Source of the DNA: Henckelia pumila
Taxonomy: Eukaryota > Streptophyta > Magnoliopsida > Lamiales > Gesneriaceae
Assembly: GCF_033568475.1 (NCBI RefSeq)
Contig: NC_133122.1
Location: forward strand, 183,105,449-183,169,448
Direction: 5' to 3'
DNA: 64,000 nt
Shown: piece after piece, positions 23,578 to 35,009 of the stretch
Numbering within the stretch: the stretch's first letter is position 1
Layout: each line of letters begins with the position of its first letter
Position numbers and translations under genes: made by a program
The notes under the pieces: generated by a model
Database searches by the model: none
What the model was told of the DNA's origin: nothing
The model's input: only the letters and a program-made list of their open reading frames with translations

Positions 23578-24520
23578 TGTGATACCCCGGGAGGAGAACA
23601 GCTCAGCTCCACGGTGACCCCTAAGCTCAAAGGCTTTCATTATAAAACCTAAGGTCGGACAATTACCCTCGCCATACTTTTCAGGTCAGCTCGGGAGTTC
23701 GGCCATAAGAGCTCGGGAGCTCGGGCATGGGAGCTCGGCCAAATACCCTCTCCATGTTTGTCAGGTTGGCTCGGGAGCTCGGCCAAGGACCCTCTCCATT
23801 CTTGTCAGGTCAACTCGGGAGCTCGGCCAAGATCCCTCACTGCCGAGTTCAGAACGTCAGTTGTAAGGTTGGTTCAGTAATGTTGAAGACCGGGATCTCA
23901 ACAAAGCTCTCTTACTCTTATTTCAACAGGAAGCTAGCTTAGGAGGTGGGCTCATCAACCTCAATAAGTTAGCTAAAGATGTTAGGATCAGTTGTTTATA
24001 TTGAGCTCAGGGGTTCAACAAGAGCTCACTCACCATCCCTATTTGGGAGCTCGGTTCGGCAGAATGGTGGGAGTTCAGTAGCAGCTCACTCACTACTCCA
24101 TATTTCTCCTTAAAGGGCAGCAGTATAATGTCCTGGTGATGGCAGTTCAGCTCAGATTAAGCGTATCAATATTTCCCTTGTCGGACAAGATTCGGGCGAG
24201 ATCTCAACTTAGATATTCGGGATTGTGATCCCGAGATTTTTGGGTTCTTGATAAGGAAGGTAAGCGCCAAATCCGGAGCCTTCTCCTATAAATACCAGGT
24301 TCACTCTCATTATTAGGATTCCAATTTTTTACTTGAGTGCACACACCACTCTCTATATTTCGCTATCATAGCATCTAACTTGAGCATCGGATGGGATACG
24401 CCGGAACACCTTCCGGCCCCCCTTAACACTCTTGTTTGTGGTTTCAGGTCAGCAGCAGCTCATCATTCATTGAAGGGGTTTCGTTAGCTCATCCAAGAAG
24501 ATCACTTTATTGAGGTATAT
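23578..24520 (+). repeat. 3' LTR of the second Tat-type element
   Basis: TGTGATACCCCGGGAGGAG follows the purine-rich tract CTTTTGATGGGGGGACT. The copy is full length and ends at GATCACTTTATTGAGGTATAT, after which unrelated sequence (CTTACATG) begins. Confidence 0.88.
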
Positions 24521-24759
24521 CTTACATGTATACACATATTATTTTTTCGTGTATACATTCACTAAACTATGTCACAAAGTCATTGGTTCTTAAACTTTTT
24601 CTACACTTTATAAATTTGGTTTTAAAAAATCTTTTTTATCAAAAAAAAAAAGAAATAAATGCAAAAATTTTAAAATACGACTCAAACCCTAAAAATCTTA
24701 AGTTTTGGAACGACACTGTACTCGTGACGATCAATTATTAATATAATAAAATAAAATGT

Positions 24760-24966
24760 TGCCCACAGGGGTATAGGCAAGTTGGTAAGGCCTGAGGTAA
24801 TGTGAAAATAAATTCTCCAGCGTTGCGGATTCGATCCTCGTGTGGAGCATATTCTCTGCTGAAATATCGTGGGGGATATTCTTGGGGTTGACCATGTTGC
24901 TTCCTCTTTCAGGTCTCTGCCGATCGTGCACATCCCTCGATTTAATCTTCGCATGAGTCAATTGAC
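24760..24966 (+). mobile_element. tRNA-type SINE candidate
   Basis: A pol III box A-like TAGGCAAGTTGG lies at 24773-24784 and a box B-like GGATTCGATCC at 24827-24837. The spacing of about 43 bp is usual for tRNA-derived SINEs. The lead GGGGTATAGGCAAGTTGGTA matches the head form of such elements. Both ends are estimated, and no clear target duplication was found. Confidence 0.6.
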
Positions 24967-26616
24967 CTCTGAATCATTTAAAATGAGGTCCCCTTCCGAA
25001 TGAACCCTTTCTAAAATAAAAGAAAATGTTACGCAAATGCAAAACGTTGTAGAAGATTTTGCGTGTGGGTATTGTTTGAATTGGATACAAGAGTACTACT
25101 ACAAGTCCAATAGTGCGGGCTGCCTGCCAACTAATTGAACAGCCGAGGAATCTTGTTACTGTTGTAAAATCTGAATCCCTGTGTAGGGATAGAAAAATAT
25201 TTGTCAAATTTTTAAATTTCATATTTTTATAAAAATTCGGTATAGTTACATACCGAAAATTCGGTAGAAAAATATATCAGCACAATATTTAAAAATTTTA
25301 AATATATATAACATTTTTAAACAATAAATTTATAAATTTTAAAAAATATAAGGTATTTTTTCCTGATTATACCCCTACCGTAATTGTTATATGTAAAATT
25401 TTGGTATAAATTAATCGATATATTAGTTATATGCACAGAAAATTTCGGTATGGACATACGTTTTTCGATACGGTATACCATGATTATGTTTCTATTATTT
25501 TAAAAAAATTTCCAATAAAGCACAGGCTTATTGCAAAGAAATAATAGACCAGATAAGAGATAACGACATAAGCATTCGAGTTATTAAAATGGTCTTTTTC
25601 TCCCTTTGTATATAAAAAAATAAATAGATATTATATATAACAAATTCGTTTGCTTTGCATTGTACATATAACCTCCCCACCCCATAAAGGAAAAATAGAA
25701 CAAACGATGGATGCTGCAAAATAATATATTTGTGGAACCGGTCAATTAATTCATTTTATATGATGATTTTGACCAATTCAAATGTTAAAATCGTGGTGTT
25801 AATTGAAGAATGAATGGAATGAAGGTTATGATGTGTTTCCGTTTGGAAGAATTTAAGCAGTCAATTGCGTGTCGTACGCGTTTACCAAATTTTTCTGTTT
25901 TCTCCACTTAATTTAGTTACTAGATGCTGATGATGATTAATAATAATAATAATAAGATATATAGATCTATATAAAAATAATATTTTGAACATAAAAATAA
26001 TAATTTCAGAATCCCAAATCCATCTATGAGACCGACTGGCGCTTTTGTGATGATATAGATTATATAGCATGATGTTATTTTTATTATATAACATGATCCA
26101 GATCAATATCTTACTTGAAATATATGAAAACATAATATAAACATATTGTACTCAAAAGTTAAAATATAAAGAATACTTATTTAGATAATGTTTTAATTTA
26201 TAATTAAAAGGGTATTTGACTAAAGTTATAAAAAATAATTTATAACTGTTTTAGGAATTATCAGATTTTATTTTAAAAATAAAATGTTATAGTGTTTAAC
26301 TAATTTGGATAAATGTATTTTAAAAAACTTAAAAATATTAATATGTTTGATATTAAAAATATAAGATCTTTTTATTATCAAAATTATAAAAATGATAAAA
26401 TACTACGAAAGTTATGTAAATAATAATATATATACAAAAATATTTTTAAATTTATCATTAATGTTAAATATATATTAAAAAATAAAACTATTTCTAAGAA
26501 AAAAAATAATAATTAAATTATGTTTAAAAAAATGGACAGAAGACATAATAAAAATTTAATGAAATATATAAAGATAATACAAAAAAATAAAATATCAAAA
26601 TAAATTTTTTTAAAAA

Positions 26617-26647
<31 letters not shown>

Positions 26648-26877
26648 AAGATCACTATACTTTTTCAAAAACAGTTTTTTGGCAACTTGCAAACAATTTG
26701 ACAAAAAATTTACCAAACAAATTTAAAAAGCTTATAAGTTCCGAAACAACTGATAAAGTGTTAGTATTTTAGCTTATAAACTCGGTCAAATACCTCTAAA
26801 TCTAAAGAGATAGAGTGAGATATGGTAGTTGAAATTTTATAATTATAAGTTTTAAATCGATATACTAGCTAGAGTAG

Positions 26878-26916
<39 letters not shown>

Positions 26917-27077
26917 TTTTAGTAAAGTAGATGGATCGATATTTAATGGAGTTAAAATGAATTGAAGCATTGGGGCACGAACCACGCAAGCACCAGGCAT
27001 AATTTATTTATTACATGCACGATATATATATGTACCCATCGATCATATTCATATGATATATATGATGATACACTGAG
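24967..27077. other. Intergenic, AT-rich, with a MITE-like repeat
   Basis: No gene is supported. A MITE-like repeat lies at 26210-26796, an (AT)n tract near 26615-26640, and an (ATT)n tract near 26879-26916. CGGTATA-type inverted words occur at 25220-25480 without a clear element border. Confidence 0.55.
26210..26796. mobile_element. hAT-type MITE candidate
   Basis: The left end GGGTATTTGACTAAAGTTATAA and the right end (reverse complement GAGGTATTTGACCGAGTTTATAA) form imperfect terminal inverted repeats around about 590 bp of AT-rich DNA. The terminal word resembles plant hAT MITEs with GGTGTTTGG...CTTATAA ends. No convincing 8-bp target duplication was seen. Confidence 0.5.
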
Positions 27078-27895
27078 TTAAAATGTATCGATGCCGCAGT
27101 ATTGTGGCGAAATGCGACATAAGCCTGGTAAACTTTGTGCCGTCAGCTTCATCTCTCGCATCTCTCTTCCCAGCAATTCTCCCGTCTCTCCTTCTTCTCC
27201 AGCCACCTATATATATATTATATATATTATTATTAATCCATTTTAGAGCACATGCATATAATATATTTAGGTACCGTTTGGTACATGAGATGATCTCATG
27301 TTTCTCTCATTTTTTGTTAACTCAATGATATCTCATGGCCCGGTATGAGATTAGATGTAGGTTTGATGACAAATACCTCTCAACACATGATATTAGTTGA
27401 GGATGAATGTCATATAAATGAAATTGTGTGAAATTGACAATGATAATTAAGATAATAAACACAATAATCCTACCAAATCAAAAACATGCAAAACAACATA
27501 TTATTCATAACTATGTCTTGTTTATCCATATCTCTATCATATTTTTATTTATCTATTGTATATCTCATCCATGATACCAAACGGTATCTTATAATATATA
27601 TACCATCACATACCTTTTGGATAGCCTCGCACCTACACTGCTCATTGATCCGTTCAAGCTCATCACAACACCGTGGAAACTCCTCCCTCCAGCTGCTGCT
27701 TCCCTCGTGATGATGATTTTCCGGCACAAATCGGCTGCTGTCTATAAGGTACTGCCGGCATGAACTCAGACTCTGGATCTCAATTCTCTGCCCGCACCCC
27801 GCAGACCACTCTCCTCCTTTATCCACCGCGAAAGTGACCATCGGCGTCGCTAGAAGAACCAGAAAAGTGACCGTACGTAGAAACCAGCTCGCCAT
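27078..27895 (-). CDS. 2S-albumin-like 8-cysteine protein, two exons
   Basis: Exon 1 is 27614-27895 and exon 2 is 27078-27206, joined in phase 0 (CAAAAG/GTATGTG donor, TATATAG acceptor), giving 136 aa. An N-terminal signal peptide (about residues 1-23, FLVLLATPMVTFA) is followed by the eight-cysteine skeleton C...C...CC...CRC...C...C: CGQR and SSCRQY, then FPRCCDEL and EQCRCEAIQK in exon 1, and LPGLCRISPQYCGI in exon 2. This pattern and the SLPGLC...C end fit 2S seed albumins of the AAI/LTSS superfamily, which are secreted to protein storage vacuoles. The single long ORF stops short of the last two cysteines, and exon 2 restores them. The intron carries a MITE. Seed-type promoter words lie upstream. 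Confidence 0.82.
27270..27588. mobile_element. Tourist-type (PIF/Harbinger) MITE in the albumin intron
   Basis: The element of 319 bp begins GGTACCGTTTGGTACATGAG and ends with the inverted form (CATGATACCAAACGGTATC). It is flanked on both sides by TTA (27267-27269 and 27589-27591). A 3-bp TTA/TAA duplication is typical of PIF/Harbinger insertions. It lies wholly inside the intron. Confidence 0.75.
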
Positions 27896-27928
27896 TTAAG
27901 TGAAATATATATAATGTTGGTGGTGATG

Positions 27929-27987
27929 CATATATATATATATAGGATAGGATGATTCACCTCCAGGTTTTAATTAGTTTGCATGCA
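27929..27987 (-). promoter_or_regulatory. Candidate seed promoter: TATA stretch and RY motif
   Basis: On the minus strand, upstream of the albumin-like start (27895), an alternating TATATATATATA tract lies at about 27931-27945. A TGCATGCA palindrome containing the RY core CATGCA lies at 27980-27987. RY motifs bind B3 factors (ABI3/FUS3) and are usual in 2S albumin promoters. Function is inferred from position only. Confidence 0.45.
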
Positions 27988-28558
27988 GGCTAGCTTTAAG
28001 TACGTGGCTATCGGTGTGCTAACATAACAATGGAGATGCTTTCGAGTATGGGCAGGTGGATATACATGCACATCGGTGTGCATGTATTGGGGTTTCCACG
28101 TATATATGTATATAATATCAATATGGTGGAACAGAAAATTACACAACCGAAATAGTATATGATATAATATATAAGTATGTTGGTTGTGTGAAACAATATT
28201 GAAACTTTCGAGGAATTAAAACATTAATTCTTCCTAATTTATTTTTCTTCTTCTTCTTTTTTTAACGAGGGTGAACATAACATATACATTGTAGAAAGGA
28301 TGGCATATCATGTATATACATGTCACGCAACCAAGTAAAGAATAAGATGGTTGCAACAGATAATATTGACTCAGACAAACGATTACTTATTATGATTTAA
28401 TAATATAACGACTATTATTTCAATGGCAAAAAAAATACAACACTAGTGGCCAGAAAATTACAGGGTACGAGTTGATAAGATGGATTGATAATTTCTTGAA
28501 TCGAAAAAAATTACATACATGCACTCGAGCTATGCTAGGTAAACACGTACAAGTTTGA
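27988..28558. other. Intergenic between PsaN and the albumin-like gene
   Basis: AT-rich and without a supported gene. It should contain the distal albumin promoter and the 3' end of PsaN. Confidence 0.5.
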
Positions 28559-29467
28559 TCACCATTTCCAAAACACGTTTGATCCACACTTGTACTTGTC
28601 TTTCCCTTGACACTCTAACTCCAAATCATCAGTCAGGAATGGTACTTTCTGCAATTAACAATTCAACCACAGTTACATGCATTTATTTCTGGAATGAACA
28701 TTTCTCGAATATTTACCAAAAATGTTGGCCTCCCAAATCAATTTTTCTCGAAAAAACTATTAGTGTGGTAGTTTTTTAAATATTATTTGCATATAAATTT
28801 AGAAAAATGATGTGATGTATAATATGATTACCAATGGATAGGGATAAATGTGCAATAGAACAAAAGATTATGTTTGAAATGAGGCAACAATTGTTTTTGG
28901 GAAAATTTTGAAGGAAAAGCATTCAGAGTGGAGTTCTTGAATATGTTGATAAACAAACCTATTATGAATCTGAAAGCTGAGTCGTTACCTTTTGTTTGGC
29001 AAGATCTTGGCAGCCAGTGAAGTTCTGAGGGAACTTGCATGTACCAAATTGAACAGTGAATGCCCGTGCGAAGTTCGCGCCGCTGGTGGCTAACCTCTTC
29101 TTGTCATTCAATTCCTACATTTTTCAGACAGAGTATCATTTAAGCATATGAAAAAGGTGTGGTTTTGAATAAGAAACTACAAACTTACCTTGTTAGCCTT
29201 GCTCCTCTCCAAATACTCATCAATGACACCAGCATCGGCAGATGAGGCGGAGACAGCGACGGAGAAAAGGGCGGCACTGAGACCAAGAAGGGCGGCTCTT
29301 CTGCCCGATTCCTTGGAGTCGGAGTTGGCTGCAACCCTCTGAGCCCTGATCATAGGCAGTTTCTTAACAATTGCCACAGAAGGCGATATTTTACTCACCT
29401 TGGTGTTCAGCTCACAGCCTGATACGGCATAGTTGCAAGCCAAAACACTGGAATTCATGGCTGCCAT
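28559..29467 (-). CDS. PSAN: Photosystem I subunit N precursor, chloroplastic
   Basis: Three exons, 29189-29467, 28989-29114 and 28559-28648, all in phase 0 with GT/AG borders, give 164 aa (Arabidopsis PsaN is about 171). PsaN is a small lumenal PSI subunit that helps plastocyanin dock. Residues 1 to about 80 form a two-part transit peptide: a serine-rich stromal part, then an RR followed by a hydrophobic stretch (GLSAALFSVAVSASSADA), typical of twin-arginine/lumen targeting. The mature start is AGVIDEYLERSKANK. It continues ELNDKKRLATSGANFARAF, FGTCKFPQNFTGC and ends CGSNVFWKW, as in known PsaN. Four cysteines are present in the mature part. The gene is divergent from NdhO. Confidence 0.95.
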
Positions 29468-30486
29468 TTTTCGAATGATTTTTCACGGGAACAAAATTCC
29501 GGGAGTGGTGATTAAAATTGAATAGTGATGTGGAACTAATTATGGGTGAGAATAGAGAGTTGGAATCGAGGGTGTGGTGGGAGTGTGGATAAGGTGAGAT
29601 TTCCTCATTCCCATTGGGCAAATAAGCTGGCGTTTGGGAGGTCAAATTCAGATTTTGTGGTAAGTGTCGAGTCTTGAGGGTCCCATTCTAGTTTTATGGA
29701 TATACATGCAAATCCCAACCTCTTAAGTTTCCACTGGAACTTATAGATAAATAAACAAAGGAAAATTGCATATATTTTGCATGCGAATAAAGGAGATACC
29801 GATCAAGATTTCATCTTTTGAAGCCGTCAGTCCGAAACATTGCACACTAACCAATTTCTTCCATGGGCAACCCAAACGGATCTACGGAGAGGAGAAATCT
29901 GTGTCTATGATAAAATGATAAAATCTCAAAGCCAATGAAAAATTTGCAATTCACGAGCGCCACTCTTTCGGGTGTTTGTCTACGCAAAATTTAGTCCTCC
30001 CATGTAAAAAAAATTATCAACAAAGGACGATTTCTGAAAATTTAAAAATTGAAGCATAATATTATTTATAATACAGGTTGGGGTTAACACGAGCCAGACC
30101 AGAATATAGTCGTAGTTGGAGGGTTAGGCTTCACAGGTTTGCCTAGCGCCAGTCCGTGCCCATCGAAGCCCGCCATAGTAGACCTCAAGGGTCGGACAGG
30201 ACCATTTGACATGAATCAGTCCGCAGGTCATCTGCAAAACAACATTTAACTTCCCAATAAACATACTCATCAATTTTTTTAAAAAATAAAATAAAATAAA
30301 ACAACGTATAATAAATATTATCGTAGATGTGTCCCACAATATTCAACAGTAATAATCCACCAGAATTTTATGGCCTTCCACATCTGGCTACTTGAGAAAA
30401 CGAAAAATTAAGCTCATACACGGGAAACCTTATCTCAGAAAGCAAAGCCTTCATCGCTCAAGTAAGAAGTACTTTCTCTATTATCC
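29468..30486. promoter_or_regulatory. Shared upstream region of the divergent PsaN and NdhO genes
   Basis: About 1 kb separates the two start codons. A GATAAG (I-box core) lies at 29588-29593, about 120 bp upstream of the PsaN ATG, and ATTGGG (a CCAAT-type word on the minus strand) lies near 29613. I see no clear TATA box for PsaN. Whether promoters are shared is inference. Confidence 0.4.
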
Positions 30487-31729
30487 ATGGCATGCACCGC
30501 AGCTCTCTCTCAAAGCTCCTTCGCCACGATATCAACATTCTTTATAAATCCAAGAAAAATCCCATGTCGATTACCACACCTAATCAAAGCCGTAAAATCC
30601 TCAGAGCCACCACAGAATGAGAAGATAGCGGAAACATCTCCATCCAATGATCAATCCTCAATCAAAGCAGCTCCCAAGTCCAAGAAACCTGTTTACTCCA
30701 GTAAATATTTCCTAGTTCGTTCGTTATTCTGTCAAAGACTCACACTTTTATGCTGATGGGAAAGAATCATTCAATTTTATTCAAGTCGTTTCTTTCCTCT
30801 GGTTTTGATAGTGAATAAAGGGCAGATTGTGAGAGTGGACAAAGAGAAGTATCTCAATAGTGTAAATGTGAGCAAGACTATTTCACTTGTCAATCATCAT
30901 TAGATTGCATATGGGTGGGATCATGGGAAAGGGTGTAATGTAAACAATTCTTTGTTTCTTTCAGTATTTATCTGTGGGGCACCCACCTTATTACAAAGGA
31001 CTGGACTATATATATGAAGACAGGGGTGAGGTATCGCTTCTATACTGTTTTAAGCTATGCATTTGCACTGCACGTCTAGGCCTTCAATATTAGTAAGGCA
31101 GCAATTGATTTTCGGCGGATTAACCAAATAATCTTGTATTAGGTGCTGGACCTGCGCAATTTTGAAACTGGTGAATATGCACTTGTAAGTACATGATGCA
31201 AGAATTCATCTCTTTCACTTCAATTTGCATGTATATGTTCTCCCATTGATATGGCATAATCTACAAAATTGGTGTGGAAGGGAGTCCTGGAGTTGCATAT
31301 AATATACAAAGAGTAGCACATGATATATGAAATATAACAATTTCAACTCCTCAGTACATGTAATTGTAATACCTGAAGGCCTAGCAGTCAACATTTGCTT
31401 ACGATTTTCCAAAATATCTGTAACAGAAAATGACCTGGATTTATCCTGGATCCAAATCTGTTACGCTGAAAACCTGCTTCTTTTTAAATCTTGCTTGTGT
31501 CTACAGATTGCATGGGTTGGAATACCAACTGCACCTGCTTGGCTCCCAACAGACATGCTTATTAAGGTCCCTGGTTTTTCAAATTGTTCTCGCCTTCCAT
31601 TTACAACCTTCATTTCTTTAGTGTTGATTGATCACCACCTAGAAAAATTCATACTAAAAATCTTCTTGTTTCTCTTTGAATGATTATGGCTACCTGCAGT
31701 CAGATAAACTAGATTATGAAAGAATGTGA
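30487..31729 (+). CDS. NDHO: NAD(P)H-quinone oxidoreductase subunit O, chloroplastic (NdhO)
   Basis: Six exons: 30487-30700, 30812-30867, 30965-31030, 31143-31184, 31507-31566 and 31700-31729, all with GT/AG borders, give 155 aa (Arabidopsis NdhO is about 158). NdhO is a nuclear-encoded subunit of the chloroplast NDH complex, which runs cyclic electron flow around PSI. The first 60-70 residues are a transit peptide plus a lysine-rich linker (AAPKSKKPVYS). The conserved core is GQIVRVDKEKYLNSVN, YLSVGHPPYYKGLDYIYEDR, LDLRNFETGEYAL and WVGIPTAPAWLPTDMLIK, ending with DKLDYERM. Exons 4 and 6 are only 42 and 30 nt. The only longer ORF at this gene spans exon 1 and runs on into intron 1. Confidence 0.95.
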
Positions 31730-32895
31730 TGAAGGGCTATGAATGCAGAGCAGGAATATCAATGTGTTACCAACAAAATTTGCATCTTTGAGGAACTTCA
31801 AGTAACTTCCATCAATCATATCTTATTATCTAGCAAAGCTCTCCTAATATTTTGCACAGATTATTTTTTATTTTTTGGGAGGGGAGGGGAGGGGTTGGGG
31901 ACTGTAGCTTTCGGTGAAAAAAATATGATATCATATTGTGCAGATCATTTATCAAAATCTTCGGAACAAATCAACAATGTAAGAGAGAGAAAAGTGTCAG
32001 ATGATCTCAAAATGAATGTCAATGTACTTGCCCGATTTCTTTCATGAAAGTTATTTTGGTTCAACCTGATGAAATTATGTGTTCCTTCCACATGCATGAT
32101 TAAAACAACTTGTTACGATAGACTAAAAAATATGAAAGTTGTTTCTATAAAATCTTAAACGTTAGGGAATTACTTTAGTAGTATCTCACATCAATTAAGG
32201 GAGAAGCTCATCAACAGATTTGAGAAGCTTGAAATAGCAAGAGTAATTAGTGATTATGATGCAAAGTAGATTTGAACAGAACACGTAGTGGAGATGCTTT
32301 ACTGATTCTTATCACATGAGCATTGAACATGATGAAATAGTACCAGAGCTTCACTACTGGCAATGTGAATAGCATGTCAGATGTGAACTAGGTGTGTTCA
32401 GTTCAGGTGACATATTTTGTCCAATGTAGTTTTACTACAGTATCTAACCCTTCCGATTGTTGAGGAGGTAATTGGAGTGAGCGAAGTACATTTAGCAAGT
32501 TCCTTTTCTTTCAAACAGTTGCACAATGGCATTGCAAAAGTAGCCACGGGGAGTTAAATCATGTTACCTAATATTTATTGTTATTCCACAAATAGTGATC
32601 GATCATCAAATGCATGAGTGCAAACAACACAAGCCAATAAGTATCAAATACAAGCGAGTTGGTTACACATAGAGGCAACATCAACCGTTGGATCCAGAAA
32701 ATAATCAGGATTTTTACATTGGCCCATTGAGCCATGTCTAAAAAATTGAAGAATTGGTACAATGTACAATGACTTGTGTAGTTGTGTATGTTTTCAACTG
32801 AACTGAAAGCTTGAAGGAGAAAAAAGTATTGTATATCACCACCCATCGTGTGCAAGATGAATATCGCAGCAACATGACGCCATAAAGAAAGTCAT
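31730..32895. other. Intergenic between NdhO and the Apollo-like gene
   Basis: The two genes converge here. No further gene is supported. A G-rich tract (GGGAGGGGAGGGGAGGGG) lies near 31879. Untranslated 3' regions of both genes must lie in this stretch. Confidence 0.5.
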
Positions 32896-34963
32896 TTACA
32901 TTTTCTTCTTCATTTTTTTGTTGGCATCCATAAGCTTCACAAGGGATGGAAGAGGTTGAGGTATTGGCACGTTCACAGATCTATAAAACCTTCTCAAGTT
33001 TTCATCATAGCTTCTTGAAAAGCCAATGGATGAAATAGCAACGCGTTTTTGCATATCAAATTCTTTGGATGCATAAGTAAATTTACTATGTGCAGAATCA
33101 GAAATTCTCTCTGATTCCAGCCGCTCTTCAAACTTCATTCTATCAGTTCCCTCAATTCCAATGGATGAAATACAACCAAGTTCATCATCAGCCATTCTGT
33201 TCGACTCCACTGACTTTTGAAGCTTGACTTTGATAACTTTGTCCTTTTGAGATGACCTCTCTTCTGCTTCTGTTGAAGCTCTCTCCAAAGAATAACTACC
33301 CACAGATACAATCTCATTCAGTTCATGTTGCAGAATAGAATATTCGAGACCAAGCCTTGCTCTTCCAAACAATGTTAACATGGGTCTTTTGCTTGGAGGA
33401 GACATGCTCAATCGTTTTCTTTGGTGTGTAGATATTACAACTGGCTCAGATTCAGCTTCTTCTGCACATCTATTGGGAATCCTTTCCATCAAATTTGAGC
33501 AGCTATTACTTTTTCCTGCTTCACATGGATCTAGTGATGCTACTGTACCAAAGTCCAAAAGTTTCCACAGAGAATCATCAAAAGCTCGTTGACAGCGCTT
33601 CTTGACATAATCCAGCTCCATAGCCTTGCAACTAGGAGTTGTTGACACCACCCATTTAGGTGCAAGAAGTTCCAAGGCCCACTCAAGTTCATCTCTGGAT
33701 GAGTGAATTGTGTAGCAGACATGCCAAACACCATACAAATCTCTGACAGCTTGATCAAATCTTAATTTTTTACGCATCTCAGTATCTGAAACGCCTTCAT
33801 TACAAGCATACCACTGAGCAGAAGGGCGTATAATTAGAGGTTCATGCTGAAAATTGCTTCGTGCTTCAGAAATCTTTTCTTCGGCTCTTTCATAAAGTCT
33901 GTGAAATCCATCAAATAGCTGGAAACGGGAAGATGGATCTTGAGATAGGATCTCAGGAACTGTAAGTTCCAGAGCTTTCAAACACTCTGAATTTTTTATT
34001 TTATCGACATATACTTTGCCACTGAAAGTTTGTGATACTTGTGAAAGTATCTCTTCTTGACCAAGAAGATCACATGTCAAATAAACTGTGCGAGCATTTG
34101 GGTGTTTCCAAATACAATTAATGACCTGTTATACAGATAGTCAGATTGACCACCAATAAAAAAGAAAAAAAAAGGGTGGGGGGATCAGACATGCCTGCAT
34201 ACCTGCTGAATAGCCGCATGTCGGCTAGGCATTTTTGAACGAAATTGACCAAATGTGCAATCTAAAAAGATGTAATCAAGGGGACACCGTGGTTCTTTTC
34301 CCTTCTTTCCAATATACTTCTCCGGTAAGTTTTGCAAGCACTCTGGGGTTAATCTGCAATCTCCAGTGTGCAAAATGTTACCAAAATTTCCTTCAAACAG
34401 AAACATCACACCTCCTGAAATCCATAAATCATATCCTTTTATAACTGCTTAGAGGGAAAGTTTTCGCAAACATAATCAGTGGAATATTGTGCACAGACAT
34501 TTAATTTAATTGAACCGTAGTCACAGAAATTGGGGATTGAATTGTGGAATTTGAGGCGAAACAGAGAATAGAGACCTGGACAGTGATTGGCATCAAAAGT
34601 AGTGACGGTGAAATCACCATCGGGATCCTCCACAACCAAAGATTGCCCAATTTCAATACCAATGAAAATCGATTCATCGACCTGAAAAGTACTCGATTCA
34701 ATTAAAAATTAAAAAGAAACGAAATAAGAAAAGAATTCAAAAAAAGAAGAAGAAGAAGAAGAAGAAAGATGTACCTTGGGATAGTATCGGCGGATGAGAG
34801 TTGTGGTGAAAAGGGTGGAGTAGATGGGAAAGGAAGCGTGGGCGGAGATCCCCTGCGCGTGGTCTTTGTGGGCGTGGGTGAGAAAATGGTGCCTCTTCCT
34901 CTTCGAAGCCGGAGTCCATGTGTCCACCGAAAACGGCAGCCCTTTGGGCATCTCTATCGGCAT
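32896..34963 (-). CDS. SNM1/Apollo-type DNA repair nuclease (metallo-beta-lactamase, beta-CASP)
   Basis: Four exons, 34775-34963, 34576-34681, 34203-34414 and 32896-34125, give 578 aa. Proteins of this type are 5' exonucleases acting on DNA ends, cross-links or telomeres. The start at MPIEMPKGLPF was chosen because in-frame codons further upstream offer only TTG. Metal-binding motifs: THAHKDH (HxHxDH, residues 29-35), DANHCPGG (residues 93-100) and HTGDCR. Later come FLDCTFG and the beta-CASP part (RTVYLTCDLLGQEE, WVVSTTPSCKA). The last about 270 residues are lower-complexity and less conserved, ending in a lysine-rich tail. It resembles Arabidopsis At1g27410. The MULE begins only 47 bp upstream of the start codon. 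Confidence 0.88.
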
Positions 34964-35009
34964 TTTCACCTCCCAGTGATGTTTGCATTCCAAGAGGGAA
35001 TTTTTTTAA

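Larger units (their letters stand above)
14681..24520 (+). mobile_element. Ty3/Gypsy LTR element, Tat type, broken, with amplified 3' part
   Basis: Parts in order: 5' LTR (14681-15556), primer binding site (15561), gag fragment (15599-16370), a short stretch from the end of pol (about 16500-16725), then 45-bp array, 3' region and LTR start repeated, and the 3' LTR (23578-24520). Most of pol is not recognisable, so the element was non-autonomous when it last moved or has decayed since. By eye the two LTRs differ by several percent, more in their first 130 bp, suggesting an insertion that is not very recent. It is broken. Confidence 0.85.

Noticed and set aside
31739-32047. 102-codon plus-strand ORF after NdhO
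   Set aside because: It overlaps the NdhO 3' flank and contains a G-rich tract. No recognisable domain or splice context.
34737-34988. Alternative 83-codon ORF over exon 1 of the Apollo-like gene
   Set aside because: It is a different frame of the same exon. The frame with THAHKDH is the real one.
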